Below are positions 1-8,447 of a DNA stretch of 64,000 bases, piece by piece. Source of the stretch: Paraburkholderia sp041321145 (GTDB lineage Bacteria; Pseudomonadota; Gammaproteobacteria; Burkholderiales; Burkholderiaceae); NCBI RefSeq assembly GCF_041321145.1, contig NZ_JBGGWA010000004.1:1-64000 (forward strand), in the 5' to 3' direction. Under the pieces are notes generated by a model. It had not been told where the DNA came from. It made no database searches and saw nothing but the letters and a program-made list of their open reading frames with translations. How positions within the stretch are numbered: position 1 is the first letter of the stretch; the number at the start of each line of letters is the position of its first letter. Position numbers and translations under genes: made by a program.

Positions 1-96
1 GCCCATTACACGGCAGGCCTGACTGACGTTGCCCAGTTGCCGGGCCAGCTCCAGCATCCCGACCTTGGCGCGGATAACTTTCTGTTCCTGAGTCAT
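1..96 (-). CDS. IS481-type transposase, N-terminal 32 residues only (runs off the window)
   Basis: The minus strand opens at the ATG at 96 and reads on without a stop to the window edge. A good Shine-Dalgarno (AAGGAG) lies a few bases upstream. The peptide begins MTQEQKVIRAK and continues with a helix-turn-helix-like stretch (LARQLGNVSQACRVMG). From memory this is the usual start of IS481-family transposases common in Burkholderiales; the DDE catalytic core would lie outside the window. Whether the full gene is intact cannot be judged. Confidence 0.75.
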   Translation of the reverse strand, partial: MTQEQKVIRAKVGMLELARQLGNVSQACRVMG

Positions 97-208
97 GGTG
101 GACTCCTTGCGGTTTGCCGCGTGTGTTGTCGCTTCGGGCTACGCCCTCGCGCCAGCGCACATCAGCACGAGAAACCGACCACTGTCAGATTTAGTCTAGT
201 TCAATACA
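1..208 (-). mobile_element. Terminal part of an IS481-like insertion sequence
   Basis: The transposase start at 96 is preceded by about 110 bases of leader. On the minus strand a sequence starting TGTATTGAACTAGACTAAAT begins at 208. It has the TGT opening typical of IS481-family ends and I take it as the left terminal inverted repeat. The boundary is inferred, because the other end is outside the window. Between 209 and the gene at 398 I see only ordinary intergenic sequence. Confidence 0.55.
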
Positions 209-397
209 TGTCATGAGTTTCGGCAAACGCACATTGCCACGGTTCGAATAAAACTGTGATCGAGGTCCCAGCATCTTCGCCGCCACTACAACGCGGGCAG
301 CAAACCGCGCGACGTGCAGGAAACGGGTTGTGCAGACCTTCCTTAGCGATAATATGTATAGAAATCCCAACCGCCGAAGGCAAAAAAAGCAAACCCA

Positions 398-1324
398 ATG
401 ATCATCCGCCCGCATCTCCATTGGTTCCGCATGCTACTCGCCTGGCGGGGCTCCGTCCTCCCCCAGTTACTCCCGCGCTTATCCCTGATCTTCTGCATCG
501 CGATCCTCGCCGTGGCCGCCCACGACCACCTGTTGCCGATCTCGCTCAACCTCAACACCACTGCTCCGTTCTCGCTGATAGGCATCGCGTTAGCCGTCTT
601 TCTGGGCTTCAGGAACAACGCCAGCTACGACCGCTGGTGGGAAGCTCGCAAGCTCTGGGGCCAGCTGCTGAACGACACACGCTCGCTCATCCGTCAGGTC
701 CTCACGCTGCCCAACAATCCGCTACCGCCAGAAGAAATCAAAGCGTTCACCGCCGCCCTGAGCGCACTCCCCCACGCCCTGCGTCACCAGCTTCGCAAAA
801 GCGACCCCGCTGAAGACCTCGGCGCACGTCTGCCGACACCCCTTTTCGACCGCGTCATGGCGTCACGCTACAAACCCGCGACCCTCCTGCTCTGGCTAGG
901 CGAGTGGGTACAGCGCCAGGCACGGGCGGGCGCGATCGATCCAATGACGGTGCTCGCCTTCGATCGAAACCTGAATGGATTATCGGATGTGATCGGCGGT
1001 TGCGAGCGCATCATGTCGACGCCGCTACCCTTCGCTTACTCGGTGATGATTCACCGCACGGTGTATTTCTTCTGCGCGTCGCTGCCGTTCGGACTGGTCG
1101 ACAGCATCGGAATTTTCACGCCGGTCTTCGCAGTGTTCGTCGCCTACACCTTCATGGCGCACGAGGCGATCGCTTCGCAGCTCGAGGAGCCGTTCGGCAC
1201 GGACGACAACGACCTCGCGCTCAACATGCTGTCTGCCTCTATCGAAGACGCCACGCGCGATCTGCTCGGCGAGCCGGCGCTGGACCTGCCCACGCCGGAA
1301 GCCGAAGACTACCTACGCGATTGA
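398..1324 (+). CDS. Bestrophin-family (UPF0187) putative anion channel
   Basis: A 308-residue membrane protein. Hydrophobic segments lie near residues 20-45, 57-75 and in a pair near 220-255. The family hallmarks are visible: FRNNASYDRWWEAR after the second segment, and EEPFGTDDNDL near residue 270. Bacterial bestrophins form pentameric anion channels in the inner membrane; the physiological role here is unknown. The ATG at 398 fits the family start, although no strong ribosome site is seen. The gene stands alone between the insertion-sequence end and a convergent gene. Confidence 0.85.
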   Translation: MIIRPHLHWFRMLLAWRGSVLPQLLPRLSLIFCIAILAVAAHDHLLPISLNLNTTAPFSLIGIALAVFLGFRNNASYDRWWEARKLWGQLLNDTRSLIRQVLTLPNNPLPPEEIKAFTAALSALPHALRHQLRKSDPAEDLGARLPTPLFDRVMASRYKPATLLLWLGEWVQRQARAGAIDPMTVLAFDRNLNGLSDVIGGCERIMSTPLPFAYSVMIHRTVYFFCASLPFGLVDSIGIFTPVFAVFVAYTFMAHEAIASQLEEPFGTDDNDLALNMLSASIEDATRDLLGEPALDLPTPEAEDYLRD

Positions 1325-1409
1325 TCGAGCGCTGTCGCGCGCGCCCGATTCTCCGGCACAGATTGATGCGCAAGCAGGCGCCAGGCGCTCGCGCCGCGTC
1401 ACACCGCCA

Positions 1410-2153
1410 TCAGTCGTTGCCGACCGTCTCGGACAAGCGTTTGAGCGTCGCCACCCGCGCACCGATGATATCGATGCGGCTGCGTTCGTCGATCGCCGGC
1501 ATGGTGGCGTTGAGATACGCCATCCAGGCTTTTTGCGCGCGCGTAAGTGTTGAACGCGAGTGCGCCGGCATCTTCGACTGCAAGCGGCGGTAGTAGCGGT
1601 TCAGATCGAACATCGCGTGTTCGCATTGCGCGTCCGCGCGACAGGCTCGCGAACGGCGCGGCGGGTCTCCGCCGGCGCTGAGCCTGGCAACCTCGCTGCG
1701 CAGCGAGAGCGCGCGGTCACGCACCGGCTGCAACTGCATGTCGGCTTCGGACAGCACATACATCGAGCCGTGCGTCGTCGCGAACACCGCTGCGAGCAAC
1801 TGCCTCTCCGCATCGCGCGAAGCCAGCCAGCTCGCCTGGCTCTTTTCCCACGGCTTACGCCGCGCCGGCGGCAACTTCGTCTGTAGCTGCTGCCACGCGC
1901 TGTCCACCGCGGCCCGCCAGCCGATCCGCGCATTGTCCATGCACTGCACCTGCCCCGCTGTCGACGACATATCGCTGCGCGCAAGACAGGTGCGCATCGC
2001 CGCGTCGATCGGATCGGCGGCGGCGACTTCGGCATGCGCCGCTCGCGGCGCCACACCGAGCGCCGCGCCGAGCACCGCCGCCGACGTCAAGCTCAGCGCG
2101 CAAAGCGCGCGCCGCCAGCCGTCAGCGCTCGACAGGGACTTCACCAGCCACAT
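1410..2153 (-). CDS. Secreted protein with two LprI-like (DUF1311) domains
   Basis: 247 residues from the ATG at 2153. A TTG 18 bases further upstream is possible but would overlap the previous gene. The first ~40 residues form a signal peptide ending in AAHA. The mature protein repeats the LprI/DUF1311 pattern twice: CMDNARIGW..WEKSQASWLASRDAE near residues 70-115, and CEHAMFDLNRYYRRL..RAQKAWMAYLNA near 180-225. LprI-type domains are known as periplasmic lysozyme inhibitors in mycobacteria; inhibition here is only inferred. The gene begins 2 bases after the decarboxylase stop, so it is probably translated as the distal gene of that transcript. Confidence 0.7.
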   Translation of the reverse strand: MWLVKSLSSADGWRRALCALSLTSAAVLGAALGVAPRAAHAEVAAADPIDAAMRTCLARSDMSSTAGQVQCMDNARIGWRAAVDSAWQQLQTKLPPARRKPWEKSQASWLASRDAERQLLAAVFATTHGSMYVLSEADMQLQPVRDRALSLRSEVARLSAGGDPPRRSRACRADAQCEHAMFDLNRYYRRLQSKMPAHSRSTLTRAQKAWMAYLNATMPAIDERSRIDIIGARVATLKRLSETVGND

Positions 2154-2155
2154 CG

Positions 2156-4441
2156 TCAGGCGCGCACGCAATCGACGAAGTATTCGATGCGCCCGTTGAT
2201 CATTTCGCCAACGAGCCCGTGGATGTCCGTGTGGAAACCCGGGAAGCGTTCGTTGTACTCACGCGCGAAACGCAGATAGTTGACGATGGTCTTGTTGAAG
2301 CGCTCACCAGGAATCAACAGCGGAATGCCCGGGGGATACGGCGTCAACAGAATCGACGTGACGCGGCCTTCGAGTTCGTCGATCGGTACCCGGTCGATCT
2401 CGCGGTGCGCGAGCTTGGCGAACGCGTCGGACGGCTTCATGGCCGGCTCCATGCTCGATAGGTACATCTCGGTCGTCAGGCGTGCAATGTCGTTCGCGCG
2501 GTAGACGCTGTGGATCTGCTCGCACAGATCGCGCAGGCCGACGCGCTCGTACATCGGATGATGCGAGACGAACTCCGGCAGCACGCGCCACAGCGGCTGG
2601 TTGTTGTCGTAGTCGTCCTTGAACTGCTGGAGTTCGGTGACCATCGAGTTCCAGCGGCCCTTGGTAATGCCGATCGTGAACATGATGAAGAACGAATACA
2701 GCCCCGTCTTCTCGACGATGATGCCGTGCTCGGCCAGATACTTCGTGACGATCGCGGCCGGAATGCCCGACTCGCCGAAGCCGCCGTCCATATCCAGACC
2801 CGGCGTGACAATGGTCGCCTTGATCGGGTCAAGCATGTTGAAGCCTTCGGCGAGCGGGCCGAAACCGTGCCATGCATCGTTCGGGCGCAGCATCCAGTCT
2901 TCGCGCGAACCGATGCCTTCTTCGGCGAAGTGGTCCGGACCCCACACCTTGAAGAACCAGTCGTCGCCGTATTCGGCGTCGACTTTGCTCATCGCGCGGC
3001 GGAAGTCGAGTGCTTCGGCGATCGATTCTTCGACCAAAGCCGTGCCGCCCGGCGCTTCCATCATTGCCGCGGCCACGTCGCACGACGCGATGATCGCGTA
3101 CTGCGGGCTCGTCGACGTATGCATCAAGTACGCTTCGTTAAAACGGTGCTTGTCGAAGCGGCTGTTCTTCGAATCCTGCACGACGATCTGCGAAGCCTGC
3201 GAAATGCCGGCCAGCAGCTTGTGCGTGGAGTGCGTGGCGAACACCATCGCGCCGATACGCGGACGGCCCGCGCCGATCGCGTGCATGTCCTGGTAGAACT
3301 CGTGGAATTCGGCGTGCGGCAGCCACGCTTCGTCGAAGTGCAGGGTGTCGAGCAATTCGCCCAACATGCCCTTGATCATTTCGACGTTGTAGATCACGCC
3401 GTCGTACGTGCTCTGCGTGATGGTCAGGATGCGCGGCTTCAGATCCGGGTTTTTGGCCAATGCTTCGCGAGCGAACGGATTCGCCAGGATTTTCTTGCGA
3501 ATGTTTTCCGGCTCGAATTCGCTACGCGGAATCGGGCCGATGATGCCGAAGTTGTTACGGGTGGGCGTGAGGAACACCGGAATGGCGCCGGTCATCGTGA
3601 TCGCGTGCAGGATGGACTTGTGGCAGTTGCGGTCCACCAGCACGATGTCGCCCGGCGCAACCGTGCCGTGCCAGACGATCTTGTTCGACGTGGACGTGCC
3701 GTTGGTCACGAAGAACACGTGGTCGGCGCTGAAAATGCGCGCGGCGTTGCGCTCGGAGGCCGCAATCGGGCCGGTGTGGTCGAGCAGCTGACCGAGTTCG
3801 TCGACGGCGTTACACACGTCGGCGCGCAGCATGTTCTCACCGAAAAACTGGTGGAACATCTGGCCGAGCGGGCTCTTCAGGAAGGCGACGCCGCCCGAGT
3901 GCCCCGGGCAATGCCAGGAGTACGAGCCTTCGTCGGCGTACTGCACCAGCTCCTTGAAGAACGGCGGCGCGAGCGAATCCAGATACACCTTGGTCTCGCG
4001 GATGATGTGGCGCGCGACGAACTCCGGCGTGTCCTCGAACATGTGGATGAAGCCGTGCAGCTCGCGCAGGATGTCGTTCGGCAGGTGGCGCGAGGTGCGC
4101 GTTTCGCCGTACAGGAAGATCGGAATGTCCGCATTGCGGCGGCGCACTTCGGCCACGAACGCGCGCAGCGCGACGATCGCGGCTGCCAGCTCCGGTGTCT
4201 CGCCTTCCACCACGACGTTATCGACGTACGGCAGCAGTTCGTCGTCGTCGATCGACAGGATGAAGCACGACGCGCGGCTCGATTGCTGTGCGAACGAAGT
4301 CAGATCGCCGTAGCTCGTCAACCCGAGCACTTCCGCGCCTTCTTTCTCGATAGCTTCGGCCAAAGCCCGGATGCCGGAACCCGAGATGTTCTCGGAGCGA
4401 AAATCTTCGTCGATGATGACGACGGGAAAACGAAACTTCAT
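2156..4441 (-). CDS. Biodegradative-type arginine/lysine/ornithine decarboxylase (PLP, fold type I)
   Basis: 761 residues, the usual length for AdiA/CadA/SpeF-type enzymes. The N-terminal ~125 residues resemble the receiver-like wing domain. The PLP core follows, with HCPGHSGG near 178, HFDEAW at 368-373 and the lysine that forms the Schiff base in HSTHK (Lys408). The C-terminal domain runs to the end. The family decarboxylates a basic amino acid to a diamine or agmatine with consumption of a proton, serving polyamine supply or acid tolerance. Arginine is the likeliest substrate by overall length, but sequence reading cannot settle this. The SD GGAG lies 9-12 bases before the ATG, directly after the hairpin at 4463-4491. 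Confidence 0.9.
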   Translation of the reverse strand: MKFRFPVVIIDEDFRSENISGSGIRALAEAIEKEGAEVLGLTSYGDLTSFAQQSSRASCFILSIDDDELLPYVDNVVVEGETPELAAAIVALRAFVAEVRRRNADIPIFLYGETRTSRHLPNDILRELHGFIHMFEDTPEFVARHIIRETKVYLDSLAPPFFKELVQYADEGSYSWHCPGHSGGVAFLKSPLGQMFHQFFGENMLRADVCNAVDELGQLLDHTGPIAASERNAARIFSADHVFFVTNGTSTSNKIVWHGTVAPGDIVLVDRNCHKSILHAITMTGAIPVFLTPTRNNFGIIGPIPRSEFEPENIRKKILANPFAREALAKNPDLKPRILTITQSTYDGVIYNVEMIKGMLGELLDTLHFDEAWLPHAEFHEFYQDMHAIGAGRPRIGAMVFATHSTHKLLAGISQASQIVVQDSKNSRFDKHRFNEAYLMHTSTSPQYAIIASCDVAAAMMEAPGGTALVEESIAEALDFRRAMSKVDAEYGDDWFFKVWGPDHFAEEGIGSREDWMLRPNDAWHGFGPLAEGFNMLDPIKATIVTPGLDMDGGFGESGIPAAIVTKYLAEHGIIVEKTGLYSFFIMFTIGITKGRWNSMVTELQQFKDDYDNNQPLWRVLPEFVSHHPMYERVGLRDLCEQIHSVYRANDIARLTTEMYLSSMEPAMKPSDAFAKLAHREIDRVPIDELEGRVTSILLTPYPPGIPLLIPGERFNKTIVNYLRFAREYNERFPGFHTDIHGLVGEMINGRIEYFVDCVRA

Positions 4442-4462
4442 GGGCGATTCTCCAAAAAGAAC

Positions 4463-4491
4463 GACCGCTGCATTCTGTAATTGCAGCGGTC
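4463..4491 (-). terminator. Strong hairpin with U-tract between dcd and the decarboxylase gene
   Basis: A perfect 10-bp stem (GACCGCTGCA / TGCAGCGGTC) with a 9-base loop is followed on the minus strand by GTTCTTTTTGG. This is a good intrinsic terminator for dcd. The U-tract runs straight into the GGAG of the downstream decarboxylase, whose ATG is only about 20 bases from the hairpin foot. It could therefore also act as an attenuator or as a 5' UTR structure. Confidence 0.75.
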
Positions 4492-4526
4492 ACCCGGTAT
4501 AGCTGGTGGGTCAGTGCTGCCGGGCG

Positions 4527-5096
4527 TCACGTCTTGGGCAACGTGACGCCGTGCTGACCTTGATATTTGCCGCCGCGATCCGCGTACGACGTTTGACAAA
4601 TCTCGTCGCTTTCGAAAAACAGCACCTGGGCGACACCTTCGTTCGCGTAAATTTTCGCAGGCAAAGGTGTCGTATTCGAGAACTCGAGCGTGACGTGCCC
4701 TTCCCATTCCGGTTCGAACGGCGTCACGTTGACGATGATCCCGCAGCGCGCATACGTGGACTTGCCCAGACACACGGTCAGGACGCTGCGCGGAATGCGG
4801 AAATATTCGACGGTGCGGGCCAGCGCGAACGAATTCGGCGGGATGATGCAGACATCGCCCTTGAAGTCGACAAACGACTTCTCGTCAAAGTTCTTCGGAT
4901 CGACGATGGTCGAGTTGATGTTGGTGAAGATCTTGAATTCGTCGGCGCAGCGGATGTCGTAGCCGTAGCTCGACGTGCCGTAGCTGACAATCTTCCGGCC
5001 GTCTTCGGAGACGCGGACCTGATCGGGCGCAAACGGCTCGATCATGTTGTGCGACTCGGCCATGCGCCGGATCCACTTGTCGGATTTGATAGTCAT
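4527..5096 (-). CDS. dcd: dCTP deaminase
   Basis: 189 residues from the ATG at 5096 (MTIKSDKWIRRM), matching the length of the enterobacterial enzyme; the longer in-frame reading upstream is non-homologous. The protein carries the trimeric dCTP deaminase/dUTPase fold signatures: SYGYDIRC near 42-50, the catalytic-loop glutamate in VTPFEPEWEGHVTLE around 125-140, and SSYGYD and AKIYANEG substrate-loop residues. It converts dCTP to dUTP as a step towards dTMP. It is followed by the hairpin at 4463-4491. The 250 bases upstream hold no gene. Confidence 0.95.
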   Translation of the reverse strand: MTIKSDKWIRRMAESHNMIEPFAPDQVRVSEDGRKIVSYGTSSYGYDIRCADEFKIFTNINSTIVDPKNFDEKSFVDFKGDVCIIPPNSFALARTVEYFRIPRSVLTVCLGKSTYARCGIIVNVTPFEPEWEGHVTLEFSNTTPLPAKIYANEGVAQVLFFESDEICQTSYADRGGKYQGQHGVTLPKT

Positions 5097-5346
5097 AGGT
5101 GAACGCTGCTCGACGTGAGTGACAGGTGTGTGACGGGTAACAATCCGGTAGGTACCGGCAACTATCGGGTAACTTCGGGTATCGGCTTGCGCGGCGCACC
5201 GCTGAACCGGGCGCCTCAACTGCGCGTCCGGGCCGAGCGACCCCGGCCAGGCGTCCCCGGCTAGGCGCCCCCAACGAAAGGCGCTTATTTTACGCGATCG
5301 TGAGAATGCTGCTGCGGGCATGGCCTGAGAGCGGCGTGCGCTGCCC

Positions 5347-5880
5347 TTACTGGCGAATCAAACCACATGCGAGCGCGGGGCCCGCGCCATGCTGCGGATA
5401 AGCGTAAGGGTCGGTCGCGTCGTGATGCAGCAGAACCGCGCGTTGCAACACCGAGCGGATCCCGTCGAGCGACACATCCGGCGCGACGATGAAGCCCGTC
5501 GCCACACCGTTGGCGTCCGCATGAATGTTGCCGAGATCGCCTTCGACCCGTGCCCCGGCTTTCAGACGCTCGGCAGCCGGCGAGAACACATGGCCGGCGC
5601 TGGAACCGTCGGCGGCGTTGCAGTCGCCGCGTTCGTGCACTTGCAAGGCGTGGTCGCTATTCGGGGGCAGGCCCGCGAGGTTGTAGGTAACCTGCACGCC
5701 GTCCGAGCGCTCGATGAACGTCACGAGGCCGTGCGCCTGATTGCCCACGGTGGGCAGCAACTGCGCGTCGGCACGCTTTTCCTGTGGTCTCAGGAACGCG
5801 CTACAGCCGCATAACAGCACACTGCTGGCAGCCAGGACGATGAAGGCACGCACCGCCTGCCCGTCGATTCGTTTTCCCAT
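5347..5880 (-). CDS. Cu/Zn superoxide dismutase-like lipoprotein lacking several metal ligands
   Basis: 177 residues. A hydrophobic leader ends in a lipobox-like LLCGC, predicting a periplasm-facing lipoprotein. The SodC beta-barrel is clear (VHERGDC, SAGHVFSP, GDLGN, AVLLHH, LACGLI), including both disulfide cysteines. Hand alignment with E. coli SodC shows the first Cu histidine of FHxH replaced by Gln (LQVH). The zinc histidines of KHxGP and GHxGDL are missing and the active-site Arg before ACG is replaced. One bridging His, the Zn Asp and two Cu His remain. It is probably not a classical SOD and may instead bind copper or be structural. It lies alone between apbC and dcd, all on the minus strand. 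Confidence 0.8.
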   Translation of the reverse strand: MGKRIDGQAVRAFIVLAASSVLLCGCSAFLRPQEKRADAQLLPTVGNQAHGLVTFIERSDGVQVTYNLAGLPPNSDHALQVHERGDCNAADGSSAGHVFSPAAERLKAGARVEGDLGNIHADANGVATGFIVAPDVSLDGIRSVLQRAVLLHHDATDPYAYPQHGAGPALACGLIRQ

Positions 5881-6000
5881 GCGATCCTCTTGCCGACCTG
5901 GCAGCCGCCCCTGCGGCCGCCGAGCCGAACTTGTGAAGTCGACATGATACCGCGAGACCCGGCGTAAATTGTCGCCGTGGCCCCTTGTCCGAACGGCTAC

Positions 6001-7089
6001 TCAGGTGTTCTGGACGACGATGCTGGGAAACTTCGAAGTCATGTCGCGAGCCCGTTCGGCGATATGGATCGCAACCTTGCGCGCGATCGACCGATAGATC
6101 CCGGCGATACGCCCGTCGGGGTCGGCTGCCACGGTCGGACGGCCCGAATCGGCCTGCTCGCGGATCGCGATATCGAGCGGCAGGCTGCCCAGCACATCCA
6201 CGCCGTATTCCTTGCCCATCCGCTCGCCGCCGCCCGCGCCGAAGATATGCTCTTCGTGGCCGCAATTCGAACAGATATGCATCCCCATGTTCTCCACGAT
6301 GCCGAGAATCGGAATGCCGACCTTCTCGAACATCTTGAGCCCCTTCTTCGCGTCGAGCAGCGCGATGTCCTGCGGCGTCGTGACGATCACGGCGCCCGTC
6401 ACCGGCACGCGCTGGGACAAGGTCAGCTGAATGTCGCCGGTGCCCGGCGGCATGTCGACGATCAGGTAGTCAAGATCTTGCCAGTTGGTCTGCCGCAGCA
6501 ACTGTTCAAGTGCCGAGGTGGCCATCGGGCCGCGCCACACCATCGGGTTGTCCTGCTCGATCAGAAAGCCGATCGAGTTGGCCTGCAAGCCGTGGCCGGT
6601 CATCGGGTTCATCGACTTTTCATCGGGCGACTCTGGGCGGCCCTCGATGCCGAGCATCATCGGCAGCGACGGGCCGTAAATATCCGCGTCGAGGATGCCG
6701 ACCGACGCGCCTTCGCTCGCCAGCGCCAGCGCCAGGTTCACGGCGGTCGTGCTCTTGCCGACCCCGCCCTTGCCCGACGCCACCGCGACGATGTTTTTAA
6801 CGTTCGGCAATAGTTTGACGCCGCGCTGCACGGTGTGCGCAGCGATGTGCTGGGACACCTCGACACGTGCGTTTGCCACGCCGGGAACGGCTTTCAGCGC
6901 ATCGGCGAACTGTCCGCGGATCGCCTCGAACTGCCGCTTGGCCGGATAGCCGAGTACCACCTCGAGGCTAACCGTGTCACCCTCCACGGCGACGTTCTTG
7001 ATGTTCCTGGCGGCCGCGTAGGGCTTGCCCGTGTTGGGGTCAGTGACGGCCGCGAGGGCTGCGTCGACAAAAGCCCGATCGATACTCAT
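6001..7089 (-). CDS. apbC: Iron-sulfur cluster carrier, Mrp/ApbC family P-loop ATPase
   Basis: 362 residues from the ATG at 7089, which has GGAG five bases upstream; an in-frame GTG at 7095 is the alternative. Residues 1-85 form a MIP18/DUF59 domain. The deviant Walker A GKGGVGKS is at 106-113, and DMPPGTGD is the Walker B/switch region. CSNCG near residue 270 is the CxxC that bridges a labile Fe-S cluster in the dimer. The family loads [4Fe-4S] clusters into apoproteins in the cytosol. The gene is divergent from the OmpA-type lipoprotein gene, with a 339-base shared upstream region. Confidence 0.93.
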   Translation of the reverse strand: MSIDRAFVDAALAAVTDPNTGKPYAAARNIKNVAVEGDTVSLEVVLGYPAKRQFEAIRGQFADALKAVPGVANARVEVSQHIAAHTVQRGVKLLPNVKNIVAVASGKGGVGKSTTAVNLALALASEGASVGILDADIYGPSLPMMLGIEGRPESPDEKSMNPMTGHGLQANSIGFLIEQDNPMVWRGPMATSALEQLLRQTNWQDLDYLIVDMPPGTGDIQLTLSQRVPVTGAVIVTTPQDIALLDAKKGLKMFEKVGIPILGIVENMGMHICSNCGHEEHIFGAGGGERMGKEYGVDVLGSLPLDIAIREQADSGRPTVAADPDGRIAGIYRSIARKVAIHIAERARDMTSKFPSIVVQNT

Positions 7090-7428
7090 TGACACTCCGT
7101 GGGGAACACTTGCGGCGCGACGGAATCGAAGTCTCGGCCACGCGCCGGAATTTGAAAGAAATTGTTAGACAGGATTGCGAAAACCAGGCGCGCCGGGCAC
7201 CCTTCGGGCAGGCGGAACGCTATGGGGTCGCATCGCTAGGTACTTCAGCCATCATTGTAGTGGCTCGCGCCACGCATTGCCGGAAGACCCTTCTTCACTG
7301 TCGGACCGGGACTTGGAAAGGCGTAAGATTTTCTGTGCAGTCGGGCAGCCCGCTTTATTGCATCGTGTTCGCCGCATAGATTGATCGTTACGTACCGCTT
7401 TACACGCTTCACTCAAGAGGAATCAAAA
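7090..7428. other. Divergent intergenic region between apbC and the OmpA-type lipoprotein
   Basis: 339 bases without a convincing gene. It holds the ribosome sites of both flanking genes (GGAG for apbC; AAGAGG at 7415-7420 for the lipoprotein) and a small stem GTGGC/GCCAC at 7260-7273. Promoters for both directions must lie here, but no hexamer pair stands out. Confidence 0.5.
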
Positions 7429-8082
7429 ATGAATGCAAAAATCATGACTCGCCTGGCCGTTTTTGCCGTTGCCGGTTCGTTGCTGGCAGGCTGCGCATCC
7501 CAACAGGGCACGAACACGGCCGTTGGTACGGGCGTAGGCGCCGGCACCGGCGCCGCGCTCGGCGCGATCTTCGGCGGCGGCAAGGGCGCGGCGATTGGCG
7601 CGGGCGTCGGCGCGGCGGTCGGCGGCGTTACCGGCTACAACTGGCAGGCCATTCATAACAAACTGTCGGGCGCCACCAAGGGCACCGGCACGCAGATCAC
7701 CGAACAGCCGGACGGCTCGCTCAAGCTGAACATCCCGAGCTCGGTCACGTTCGACACCAACAGCTACGCGATCAAGCCGTCGTTCGCGCCCGTGCTGGAT
7801 CAGTTGACCCAGACCATGCAGCAGAATCCGGAACTGATCGCCCAGGTGATCGGCTACACGGATAGCACGGGTCAGCCGGCCTACAACCAGACGTTGTCGG
7901 TCAACCGCGCGCAAAGCGTGACAGGCTATCTGGGGCAGCGCGGCGTCGCACCGCAGCGTCTGTCGGCACAAGGCATGGGCCAGAACCAGCCGATCGCCGA
8001 CAACAACACCGAAGCGGGCCGCGCGGCGAACCGTCGTGTGGAAATCTATCTGCGCGCCACGGCTCAGCACGCCACGCAATAA
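7429..8082 (+). CDS. OmpA-family lipoprotein with glycine-zipper segment
   Basis: 217 residues from the ATG at 7429 (SD AAGAGG, 8-base spacing); the open frame extends upstream without homology. A signal peptide ends in LLAGC, so Cys22 is the predicted lipid attachment site. Residues ~35-75 are a glycine-zipper stretch (GTGVGAGTGAALGAIFGGG). The C-terminal ~110 residues are an OmpA peptidoglycan-binding domain (VTFDTNSYAIKP, and NRRVEIYLR at the end). The protein probably tethers the outer membrane to peptidoglycan. Two stem-loops follow. Confidence 0.92.
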   Translation: MNAKIMTRLAVFAVAGSLLAGCASQQGTNTAVGTGVGAGTGAALGAIFGGGKGAAIGAGVGAAVGGVTGYNWQAIHNKLSGATKGTGTQITEQPDGSLKLNIPSSVTFDTNSYAIKPSFAPVLDQLTQTMQQNPELIAQVIGYTDSTGQPAYNQTLSVNRAQSVTGYLGQRGVAPQRLSAQGMGQNQPIADNNTEAGRAANRRVEIYLRATAQHATQ

Positions 8083-8107
8083 CGGCACAGTTTGAAAGAG
8101 GATGAAG

Positions 8108-8127
8108 AAGCCGGGCGCCGGGCTTTT
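8108..8127 (+). terminator. GC-rich stem-loop after the OmpA-type lipoprotein gene
   Basis: AAGCC and GGCTT arms flank a GC-rich centre and are followed by TTTT, 25 bases after the stop. It is a modest intrinsic-terminator candidate; the stronger one is at 8284-8310. Confidence 0.45.
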
Positions 8128-8283
8128 GCCACCGGCGGCCGGTACGCCGTAAAAAACGGAGGAAAGGGAATTTCGCACGAGCGCGAAAAAATTTCGAACT
8201 CTGCCGAAAATCCACGGTCTCTCTTTACGGTACGTGGCTGGCAATTGCCGCTGCGTCACCATTCTCCTCTTGTCGTTGTTGCT

Positions 8284-8310
8284 CCGGGGTTAACAGCCCC
8301 GGTTTTTTTT
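8284..8310 (+). terminator. Intrinsic terminator upstream of metG
   Basis: CCGGGG, a 7-base loop, CCCCGG and then eight T residues make a textbook Rho-independent terminator. It lies about 200 bases past the lipoprotein stop and 140 bases before metG. The mRNA of the lipoprotein may therefore carry a long 3' UTR. Confidence 0.85.
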
Positions 8311-8402
8311 GGGCGCCCGGTTTTCACCGTCGCCCACACCATTCGGCCCCGCGCCGACCAGACGCCCCCTCGGGCGGCCCGCCCCGCGCCGGGCGCCTGC
8401 CC

Positions 8403-8411
8403 TGCTAGAAT
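8403..8411 (+). promoter_or_regulatory. Candidate extended -10 promoter for metG
   Basis: TGCTAGAAT has the extended -10 form (TG, one base, TAGAAT) 37 bases before the metG ATG and past the terminator at 8284-8310. No good -35 hexamer is present, as expected for an extended -10 element. Confidence 0.4.
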
Positions 8412-8447
8412 CAACGTTTCGTCCCACCGCAGGCTCCCGCCATCCTT

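Noticed and set aside
2510..4480. Long plus-strand open frame (656 codons) opposite the decarboxylase gene
   Set aside because: It is an antisense shadow of a high-GC gene: composition is His/Arg/Val-rich with no family motif, while the minus-strand protein is clearly conserved.
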